This document shows positions 57,775 to 64,000 of a stretch of DNA of 64,000 bases, piece after piece. The notes under the pieces were generated by a model, which was not told the DNA's origin, ran no database searches, and worked only from the letters and a program-made list of their open reading frames with translations. The position numbers and the translations under genes are program-made. The DNA is taken from positions 62,001 through 126,000 of the forward strand of contig NZ_JAGGNV010000008.1 of assembly GCF_018614955.1 (NCBI RefSeq), read 5' to 3'. The stretch's first letter is position 1, and every line of letters starts with the position of its first letter. This DNA comes from Variovorax paradoxus. Lineage in GTDB: Bacteria; Pseudomonadota; Gammaproteobacteria; Burkholderiales; Burkholderiaceae_C.

Positions 57775-58722
57775 GTGGAATTCTTCGCCATATCCCTGCT
57801 GAACGGCCTCAGCTACGGGCTGCTGCTGTTCATGCTGAGCTCGGGCCTGACGCTGATCTTCAGCATGATGGGCGTGCTCAACTTCGCGCACACCAGCTTC
57901 TACATGCTGGGTGCCTATTTCGCCTACACCATCTCCGGCGTGCTGGGCTTCTGGGCCGCCCTGGTCATCGCGCCGCTGCTGGTCTTCGTGCTGGGCGCGC
58001 TTTTCGAGCGTTACAGCCTGCGGCGCGTTCACAAGTTCGGGCACGTGCCCGAGTTGCTGGTGACCTTCGGCCTGTCCTACCTGATCCTCGAGCTGGTGCA
58101 GCTGGTCTGGGGTCGCGCGACGGTGCCGTACGGGTTGCCGTCGCAGCTGCAGGGGCCGCTGTTCACCCTGTTCGGAACGCAGTTTCCCAAGTCGAGATCC
58201 TTCATCATGCTGCTCGCGCTGCTGATGCTGCTGTCGGTCTGGCTCCTGCTGACCCGCACCCGCATCGGCTTGGTGATCCAGGCGGCGCTCACGCATCCGG
58301 AGACGGTCGAGGCGCTGGGCCACAACGTGCCGCGGGTGTTCATGCTCGTGTTCGGCGGCGGCGCGGCGCTGGCCGCCCTGGCCGGTGTGATCGGCGGGAA
58401 CACCTACGTCACCGAGCCCGCCATGGCCGGGGCGGTCGGGTCGATCGTGTTCGTGGTGGTGGTGGTCGGCGGGATGGGCTCGCTGGCCGGCGCCTTCCTG
58501 GCATCGCTCCTGATCGGCGTGTTGCAGACCTTTGCTGTGGCCATCGACGAGTCGCTGGCGTCCGGGCTGCAGGCCCTGGGCGTCACCGTGACGCCCAGCA
58601 CCTTCGGGTACGAACTGCTTCAGCTCAGCGTCGCGCAGATCGCTCCGATCCTGCCGTACCTGTTCCTGGTGCTGATCCTGATCTTCCGGCCCAAGGGGCT
58701 GCTCGGCAAGCGGGAAGGCTGA
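57775..58722 (+). CDS. livH: Branched-chain amino acid ABC transporter permease LivH
   Basis: The 315-residue protein starts at GTG 57775. It has about eight helices and the LivH pattern MEFFAISLLNGLSYGLLLFM, LTLIFSMMGVLNFAHTSFYM (about 27-46) and VFGGGAALAALAGVIGG. It is one half of the import channel. It lies 39 bases after a terminator and 4 bases before livM. Confidence 0.92.
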   Translation: MEFFAISLLNGLSYGLLLFMLSSGLTLIFSMMGVLNFAHTSFYMLGAYFAYTISGVLGFWAALVIAPLLVFVLGALFERYSLRRVHKFGHVPELLVTFGLSYLILELVQLVWGRATVPYGLPSQLQGPLFTLFGTQFPKSRSFIMLLALLMLLSVWLLLTRTRIGLVIQAALTHPETVEALGHNVPRVFMLVFGGGAALAALAGVIGGNTYVTEPAMAGAVGSIVFVVVVVGGMGSLAGAFLASLLIGVLQTFAVAIDESLASGLQALGVTVTPSTFGYELLQLSVAQIAPILPYLFLVLILIFRPKGLLGKREG

Positions 58723-58726
58723 AAAC

Positions 58727-60088
58727 ATGACAACCCATGCAAGCACTTCCGCGGCGCGTGCCGACGACACCCCGGTGTCCGGCGCGGGTACGCGGAAGAC
58801 CACCTACTACCGCTTCAAGCCCTGGAACATCGGGCGTGTGTTGATCTGGACGCTCTTCGCCCTGAGTCTGATCATCGCGCCGCTGGTGTTTCGCAGCAGC
58901 CTGGCGCTCACCATGCTGTCGCAGATCGGCTATCTCATCATCATCTGCCTGAGCTACAACATCCTGCTCGGGCAGGGCGGCATGCTGAGCTTCGGCCATG
59001 CGGTCTACACGGGACTGGGTGCCTTCGTCGCGGTGCACGCGATGAATCTCGCGACCAAGGGCGCCGTGCCGCTGCCGCTGGTGACGATTCCGCTGGTCGG
59101 CGGCGTGGCGGGCGTGCTGTTCGCGATCCTGCTGGGCTACGTGACCACCAAGAAGTCCGGCACCACCTTCGCAATGATCACGCTGGGTATCGGCGAACTG
59201 GTCGCGGCCATGTCGCTGATGTTTCCGGGCTTCTTCGGCGGCGAGGGCGGCGTCACGACCAACCGCGTCTACGGCACGCCTTTCCTCGGGCTGACGTTCG
59301 GGCCGCAGATCCAGGTGTACTACCTGATCGCGGTGTACTGCTTCGTCTCCACGGCGCTCATGTTCGCGTTCACCGGCACGCCGCTGGGCCGCATGCTCAA
59401 CGCGGTGCGCGACAACCCCGAGCGCGTCGAGTTCATCGGTTACGACACCCAGTGGGTGCGCTACCTCGCCTTCATCATCGCCGGTTTCTTCGCCGGCATC
59501 GGCGGCGCGCTGGCGGCCATCAACTTCGAGATCGTCAACGCATCCGACAGCCTGAGCACGGTCCGCTCGGGCGGCTACCTCCTGTTCACCTTCCTGGGCG
59601 GGGCCACCTTCTTCTTCGGCCCGATCATCGGTGCCGTGTTGCTGGTCCTGGCGTCGGTGCTGCTGTCGGAGCTCACCAAGGCCTGGCTGCTGTACCTGGG
59701 CCTGGTGTTCCTGTTCATGGTGATGTTCGCGCCGGGCGGCATTGCGAGCCTGATCATGATGAACCTGCGGGTGGCCAAGTTCGGCAAGTTCAAGCCCCTG
59801 TGGGGTCTCTATGGCGGCCTGATCCTGACCGGGGCCGTGATGGTGGTCGGCGCAGCGGCGCTGGTCGAGATGATCTATCACGTGCAGCTCAACATGGCGC
59901 TGGGCCCGAAGCTCAACTTCATGGGCGTGGAGCTCGATGTCTCCAGCCCGGCCAGCTGGATCGGCGCGGGCGGGCTGCTTGCCGCGGGGGTCCTGCTGGT
60001 GGAATGGGTGCGACGCCGCTTCGTAAAGATCTGGGGCCATATCCAGGAAGAGATCGAAGCCGAGATCAAGCGGAGAGAGACGGTATGA
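58727..60088 (+). CDS. livM: Branched-chain amino acid ABC transporter permease LivM
   Basis: The 453-residue protein has about ten helices. It has the LivM features LSYNILLGQGGMLSFGHAVYTG (about 75-96) and GTPLGRMLNAVRDNPERVEF (about 216-235), plus a long N-terminal tail and an unusual C-terminal region (from about 355) with two further hydrophobic segments. It is about 40-100 residues longer than typical LivM because of both ends. It overlaps livG by four bases. Confidence 0.9.
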   Translation: MTTHASTSAARADDTPVSGAGTRKTTYYRFKPWNIGRVLIWTLFALSLIIAPLVFRSSLALTMLSQIGYLIIICLSYNILLGQGGMLSFGHAVYTGLGAFVAVHAMNLATKGAVPLPLVTIPLVGGVAGVLFAILLGYVTTKKSGTTFAMITLGIGELVAAMSLMFPGFFGGEGGVTTNRVYGTPFLGLTFGPQIQVYYLIAVYCFVSTALMFAFTGTPLGRMLNAVRDNPERVEFIGYDTQWVRYLAFIIAGFFAGIGGALAAINFEIVNASDSLSTVRSGGYLLFTFLGGATFFFGPIIGAVLLVLASVLLSELTKAWLLYLGLVFLFMVMFAPGGIASLIMMNLRVAKFGKFKPLWGLYGGLILTGAVMVVGAAALVEMIYHVQLNMALGPKLNFMGVELDVSSPASWIGAGGLLAAGVLLVEWVRRRFVKIWGHIQEEIEAEIKRRETV

Positions 60089-60855
60089 CCCACGCACTCG
60101 AGCTCAAGGCCTTGCGCAAGAACTTCGGCAAGACCGAGATCATCCGCGGCGTCGACCTGGCGGTGGAAGCCGGCGAGCGCATCGCGATCATCGGGCCCAA
60201 CGGCGCCGGCAAGTCCACGCTCTTCAATCTCGTCAGCGGCCGGCTCGAGCCGACCAGCGGCGAGGTGCTGCTGCACGGCCAGCGCATCGACGGCAAGAGG
60301 CCCTTCGAGATCAACCGGCTGGGCCTTTCGCGCAGCTTCCAGATCACCAACATCTTCCCCAAGCTCAGCGTGTTCGAGAACCTGCGCTGCGGCGTGCTGT
60401 GGAGCCTGGGCTATCGCTACAGCTTCCTGCGTTTCCTGTCGAAGCTCGACGATGCGAACGAGCGCACCGAGGAGCTGCTGCGCCAGGTGGGACTTGAAAA
60501 AAAGCGCGACGTGCATGCGGTGAACCTCACCTATGCCGAACAGCGCGCGCTGGAGATCGGCGTCACCATCGCCGGCGGCGCCAGCGTGATCCTGCTCGAC
60601 GAGCCGACGGCCGGCATGAGCAAGACCGAGACCGCGCACTTCATCGCGCTGATCAAGCAGGTGACGGTTGGCAAGACCCTGCTCACCGTGGAGCACGACA
60701 TGGGCGTGGTGTTCGGCCTGGCCGACAAGATCGCGGTGGTCGTCTACGGCGAGGTGATCGCCTTCGACAAGCCCGCGGCGGTGCGCGCCAATGCGCGAGT
60801 GCAGGAGGCGTACCTGGGCTCTTCGGTCGCGGACGCGCAGAGCGGAGGACACTGA
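60085..60855 (+). CDS. livG: Branched-chain amino acid ABC transporter ATP-binding protein LivG
   Basis: The protein has 256 residues from the ATG at 60085, overlapping the livM stop. It shows Walker A GPNGAGKST (about 37-45), a Q-loop RSFQITNIFPKLSVFENL (about 81-98), the divergent signature LTYAEQRALEIGVTIAG (about 149-165) and Walker B VILLDEPTAGMSK. The LivG type lacks the strict LSGGQ, which is typical. It powers the liv importer with LivF. Confidence 0.93.
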   Translation: MTHALELKALRKNFGKTEIIRGVDLAVEAGERIAIIGPNGAGKSTLFNLVSGRLEPTSGEVLLHGQRIDGKRPFEINRLGLSRSFQITNIFPKLSVFENLRCGVLWSLGYRYSFLRFLSKLDDANERTEELLRQVGLEKKRDVHAVNLTYAEQRALEIGVTIAGGASVILLDEPTAGMSKTETAHFIALIKQVTVGKTLLTVEHDMGVVFGLADKIAVVVYGEVIAFDKPAAVRANARVQEAYLGSSVADAQSGGH

Positions 60856-60940
60856 TGCCCCCACGCTCATCACTCTGTGTATTCGCTGCCCCCCGAGGGG
60901 GCGCGGGTCTCCCTTGGGGCGGCCCGGCGGGAGACCCGAA
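60856..60940 (+). repeat. Dispersed GC-rich repeat, copy C (livG / livF junction)
   Basis: The spacer reproduces the word order of copies A and B: CCCCCACGCTC, then CGCTGCCCCCC, then GAGGGGGCGC, then a CCTTGGGGCGGCCCGGCGG tail like that of copy B. Its end GGGAGA (60929-60934) serves as the ribosome-binding site of livF, six bases before the ATG. The repeat therefore fills the intergenic gap of an otherwise tightly packed operon. Confidence 0.7.
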
Positions 60941-61636
60941 ATGCTAAAGCTCCAGGACATTCATGCCTACTACGGCAAGAGCCATGTATTGCATGGCGTT
61001 TCATTCGCGGTCGGTCCCGGCGAGATCGTGGCCCTGCTGGGCCGCAACGGCTCGGGCCGCTCGACCACGGCCAAGGCCATCATGGGCCTGGTGCATGCCG
61101 AGGGCGGCCTGCACTGGAAAGAGCAGGACATCCTGCGCCGCAAGGCCTACGAGATCGCGCACATGGGCATCGGCTACGTACCCGAGAACCGCGACATCTT
61201 CCCCAAGCTCACGGTGCACCAGAACCTGCTGCTCGGGCAGAAGGGCAAGGGGAAAGGCAGCCGCTGGCAGTTCGACGACATGTACGGCATGTTCCCGCGC
61301 CTCAAGGAGCGCCAGCACACCGAGGCCGGCGTGCTCTCGGGCGGCGAGCAGCAGATGCTGACGCTGTGCCGCACGCTGATGGGCGACCCCGACCTGATCA
61401 TCATCGACGAGCCGACCGAGGGCCTTGCGCCCAAGATCGTCGAACTGGTGGGCCAGTACCTGCGCACGCTCAAGGACAAGGGCATCTCGGTGCTGCTGAT
61501 CGAGCAGAAGCTGACGATCGCGATGCAGATTTCCGACCGCGCGCTGGTCATGGGCCATGGCAGCATCGTGTTCGACGGCACGCCGGACAGCCTGCGTGCC
61601 GATGCCGCGACCCGCAAGGAGTGGCTGGAGGTCTAA
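60941..61636 (+). CDS. livF: Branched-chain amino acid ABC transporter ATP-binding protein LivF, variant Walker A
   Basis: The protein has 231 residues. The order of motifs is that of LivF: GRNGSGRSTTAKAIMG (34-49), VPENRDIFPKLTVHQNLLLG (about 85-104), the signature LSGGEQQMLTLCRTLMG (about 135-151) and Walker B LIIIDEPTEGLAP. In Walker A the invariant Lys is Arg40 (codon CGC at 61058-61060), so GxGK is GSGR. The rest of the ATPase is intact. Arginine at this position usually weakens nucleotide hydrolysis. LivG carries a normal Walker A, so activity may rest with it. Confidence 0.9.
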   Translation: MLKLQDIHAYYGKSHVLHGVSFAVGPGEIVALLGRNGSGRSTTAKAIMGLVHAEGGLHWKEQDILRRKAYEIAHMGIGYVPENRDIFPKLTVHQNLLLGQKGKGKGSRWQFDDMYGMFPRLKERQHTEAGVLSGGEQQMLTLCRTLMGDPDLIIIDEPTEGLAPKIVELVGQYLRTLKDKGISVLLIEQKLTIAMQISDRALVMGHGSIVFDGTPDSLRADAATRKEWLEV

Positions 61637-61673
61637 GCTCCATCCACTTGTCTCGGCAGCGACTGATACCCGG

Positions 61674-61701
61674 TTGCGGGGTCACGCGAAACGCCTAGAA
61701 T
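61674..61701 (+). promoter_or_regulatory. Candidate promoter for the FadJ-like gene
   Basis: TTGCGG (61674-61679) and TAGAAT (61696-61701) are spaced by 16 bases and fit sigma-70 elements. The following leader (61702-61779) is AT-rich, with AAAGGA about eight bases before the ATG at 61780. The gap 61637-61779 otherwise holds no gene. Confidence 0.4.
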
Positions 61702-61779
61702 TTCAATCAAAAAAGAACACTCGTGCTTTTTGACGCGAGGCCCCTTTTTCGATCCTCTCCCATCCCAAAGGAACGCAGC

Positions 61780-63882
61780 ATGACGGCTGAATACAAAGTG
61801 CTCGGCGACGTCGCCGTGATCACCCTGACCAACCCCCCGGTCAATGGCCTCGGTTTCTCGACGCGCATCGGCATCACCGACGGGCTTTCGAAGGCGCTGG
61901 ACGACGCGGCCGTCAAGGCGATCGTGATCACCGGCGCGGGCAAGGCCTTCTCGGGCGGCGCCGACATCAAGGAGTTCGGCACGCCCAAGGCGCTGCAGGA
62001 GCCCAATCTGCTGAGCGTGATCCTCGCGCTCGAGGCATCGACCAAGCCGATCGTCGCGGCCATCCATTCGGTCTGCATGGGCGGCGGCCTCGAGCTGGCC
62101 CTGGGCTGCCACTACCGCGTGGCCGCGCCCGGCACCAGCGTCGCGCTGCCCGAGGTCAAGCTGGGCCTGCTGCCCGGCGCCGGCGGCACGCAGCGCCTGC
62201 CGCGCGTGCTGGGCGTGGAGACCGCGCTCAACATGATCGTGAGCGGCGAAGCGGTCAAGAGCGAGCTGCTCGCCTCGCTGCCCGGCCAGAAGCTGTTCGA
62301 CAAGCTGGCCGCATCGCCCGAGACGCTGTTCGAGGAAGCGGTCGAGTTCGCCAAGTCGGTGGCCGGCAAGAGCGGCGAGCTGCCGCTGGTGCGCAAGCTG
62401 CCGTGCAAGCACCCGCAGGGCGATGCCTATTTCCAGTTCGCGCGCAACATGGTCGGCGGCATGTCGAAGAACTACCCGGCGCCGCTCAAGTGCGTGGATG
62501 CGGTGCAGGCCGCCACGCAGATGAAGTTCGACGACGGCATGGCCGAAGAACGGCGCCTCTTCACCGCGCTGATGTTCACGCCCGAATCGATGGCGCTGCG
62601 CCACCTGTTCATGGCCGAACGCGCAGCCTCGCGCATTCCCGACGTGCCTGAAGACACGCCGCAGCGTGCCATCAAGTCGGTCGGCGTGATCGGCGCCGGC
62701 ACCATGGGCGGCGGCATCTCGATGAACTTCCTGAGCGCGGGCATCCCGGTCAAGATCCTCGAGATGAAGCAGGAGGCGCTCGACCGCGGCATCGCCACCA
62801 TCAAGAAGAACTACGAAGCACAGGTCAAGAAGGGCAAGCTCAAGCCCGAGAAGTACGAAGAGCGGATGGCGCTGCTTTCGACCACGCTCGACTACAACGA
62901 CCTGAGGGACGCCGACCTGATCATCGAAGCGGTGTTCGAGGAGCTCGGCGTCAAGGAGAAGGTGTTCAAGGAACTGGACCGCGTCGCCAAGGCGGGCGCC
63001 ATCCTGGCCTCCAACACCTCGACGCTCGACGTCGACAAGATCGCCGCCTTCACCAAGCGCCCGCAGGACGTGGTCGGCATGCACTTCTTCAGCCCGGCCA
63101 ACGTGATGAAGCTGCTCGAAGTGGTGCGCGGCAAGGAGACGGCCAAGGACGTGCTGGCCACCGTGATGGCGATCGCCAAGAAGATCAAGAAGACCGCCGT
63201 GGTCTCCGGCGTGTGCGACGGCTTCATCGGCAACCGCATGATCGAGCAGTACTCGCGTCAGGCCGGCTTCCTGCTGGACGAAGGCGCGACGCCGCAGCAG
63301 GTCGACCGCGCGATCGAGAAGTTCGGCTTCGCCATGGGTCCGTTCCGCATGGGCGACCTGGCGGGCAACGACATCGGTTGGGCGATCCGCAAGCGCCGCG
63401 CGACCGAGCGCGCCGATATGAAGTACAGCAAGACGGCCGACAAGCTCTGCGAGCTGGGCCGCTTCGGCCAGAAGACCGGGGCAGGGTGGTACGACTACCA
63501 GGCCGGCAAGCGCGATGCGATCCCGAGCCAGGTCGTGCTCGACCTGATCGAAAAGCACCGCAAGGACGAAGGCATCACGCCGCGCAAGATCTCCGACGAG
63601 GAGATCGTGCAGCGCCTGGTTTACGCGCTGGTGAACGAAGGCGCGCACATCCTCGACGACGGCATCGCGTCCAAGTCGGGCGACATCGACATGGTCTACC
63701 TCACCGGCTACGGCTTCCCGATCTGGCGCGGCGGCCCGATGCACTATGCCAACCAGGTCGGCCTCTACAACGTGGCCGAGGCGATGAAGCGCTTTGCCAA
63801 GAACCCGCGCGACGACGCGAGCTTCTGGCAGCCCGCGCCGCTGATCCAGAAGCTGGTGGCCGAAGGCAAGCAGTTCAGCTGA
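61780..63882 (+). CDS. Multifunctional fatty-acid oxidation enzyme (crotonase / 3-hydroxyacyl-CoA dehydrogenase, FadJ-like)
   Basis: The protein has 700 residues from the ATG at 61780, with AAAGGA upstream. The N-terminal crotonase domain has [15 protein letters not shown] (about 50-64) and [14 protein letters not shown] (about 99-112), with two catalytic Glu residues (about 104 and 124, in GGLELA and LPEVKLG). The dehydrogenase domain has the NAD loop [11 protein letters not shown] (about 302-312) and HFFSPANVM (around 434). It runs to a C-terminal hydroxyacyl-CoA dehydrogenase part with [15 protein letters not shown]. It performs hydration and oxidation in beta-oxidation. Size (700) is close to FadJ (714). 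Confidence 0.93.
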   Translation: MTAEYKVLGDVAVITLTNPPVNGLGFSTRIGITDGLSKALDDAAVKAIVITGAGKAFSGGADIKEFGTPKALQEPNLLSVILALEASTKPIVAAIHSVCMGGGLELALGCHYRVAAPGTSVALPEVKLGLLPGAGGTQRLPRVLGVETALNMIVSGEAVKSELLASLPGQKLFDKLAASPETLFEEAVEFAKSVAGKSGELPLVRKLPCKHPQGDAYFQFARNMVGGMSKNYPAPLKCVDAVQAATQMKFDDGMAEERRLFTALMFTPESMALRHLFMAERAASRIPDVPEDTPQRAIKSVGVIGAGTMGGGISMNFLSAGIPVKILEMKQEALDRGIATIKKNYEAQVKKGKLKPEKYEERMALLSTTLDYNDLRDADLIIEAVFEELGVKEKVFKELDRVAKAGAILASNTSTLDVDKIAAFTKRPQDVVGMHFFSPANVMKLLEVVRGKETAKDVLATVMAIAKKIKKTAVVSGVCDGFIGNRMIEQYSRQAGFLLDEGATPQQVDRAIEKFGFAMGPFRMGDLAGNDIGWAIRKRRATERADMKYSKTADKLCELGRFGQKTGAGWYDYQAGKRDAIPSQVVLDLIEKHRKDEGITPRKISDEEIVQRLVYALVNEGAHILDDGIASKSGDIDMVYLTGYGFPIWRGGPMHYANQVGLYNVAEAMKRFAKNPRDDASFWQPAPLIQKLVAEGKQFS

Positions 63883-63902
63883 AGCGACGGCGAGGACGGG
63901 CT

Positions 63903-64000
63903 GTGATCAAACGGGTGTTGCTCGGGTTGCTGCTGGCGCTGTTTGTGCTGGCGGTGGTGATCGCGGGCAACACCTGGCGCCAGCCCTCGCGGCAGTTGCA
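63903..64000 (+). CDS. Start of a probable M20-family peptidase (runs off the window)
   Basis: About 32 codons are visible from GTG 63903. The peptide (IKRVLLGLLLALFVLAVVIA, then GNTWRQPSRQL) is a membrane anchor or signal segment. In Variovorax-like genomes such a start is seen in M20 (PM20D1-like) peptidases, but the visible part cannot prove it. The gene lies 20 bases after the FadJ-like gene, on the same strand. Confidence 0.45.
   Translation, partial: MIKRVLLGLLLALFVLAVVIAGNTWRQPSRQL

Overview
The window is a chromosomal segment from a GC-rich betaproteobacterium. It is most likely a Comamonadaceae member close to Variovorax. That reading rests on gene content (a Burkholderiales-type ZipA between smc and ligA, an ssuEADCBF-type sulfonate operon, MnmC, YggX, an ArgP/ArgO pair and a complete liv cluster) and on high GC with strong third-position bias. 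The assignment is inference, since no rRNA is present. I saw no rRNA, tRNA, CRISPR array, insertion sequence or prophage. No stretch above 300 bases lacks a gene. The longest gaps are 283 bases upstream of cysI and 234 bases between argP and the transglutaminase gene.

Layout. 1-6.6 kb (minus strand): the start of a DUF934 gene, cysI, a zinc-ribbon membrane protein, a small unknown protein, an MFS transporter, an extensin-like protein and a hemolysin III family protein. 6.7-9.3 kb: a crotonase-family enzyme and the divergent argO/argP pair. 9.3-15.9 kb: an isolated LexA-type box, a transglutaminase, a 1063-residue membrane protein of unknown function, mnmC and yggX. 16-31.3 kb: a sulfur-acquisition region with a sulfate-binding protein, ssuE, an unlisted 51-residue membrane protein, ssuADCB, ssuF, cysE, two flavin-linked reductases, a LysR regulator, 1-Cys peroxiredoxin, a small hydrolase, cysP-type binding protein, cysT, cysW, cysA and dsbB. 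31.3-34 kb: an orphan ParA-like ATPase, hipBA and a 168-bp hairpin element. 34-54.4 kb: mostly housekeeping genes (smc, zipA, ligA, def, glnD, map, purL, a parvulin, a BolA protein, yciB, msrB, selO). 54.6-64 kb: an acyl-CoA synthetase, livKHMGF, a FadJ-like multifunctional enzyme and the start of a putative M20 peptidase.

How the parts fit. Sulfate (two binding proteins, CysTWA) and sulfonates (SsuABC) are imported. Sulfonates are desulfonated by SsuD with flavin from SsuE. Sulfite is reduced by CysI, and sulfide is fixed on O-acetylserine made by CysE. Peroxiredoxin, MsrB and DsbB are thiol-linked functions nearby. The last 10 kb is consistent with fatty-acid or branched-chain acyl catabolism fed by a Liv-type importer.

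Unusual points, strongest first: (1) a 168-bp hairpin with 27-bp perfect terminal inverted repeats whose first bases are the hipA stop codon, plus two short palindromes that look like its joined tips; (2) a dispersed GC-rich repeat found at operon junctions, one copy of which lies in frame inside ssuD and adds about 32 residues; (3) a LivF ATPase whose Walker A lysine is arginine; (4) a LexA-type box with no obvious target gene; (5) the 51-residue membrane protein in the ssu operon; (6) the large unknown membrane protein. Nothing here is clearly a complete new defence or conflict system.
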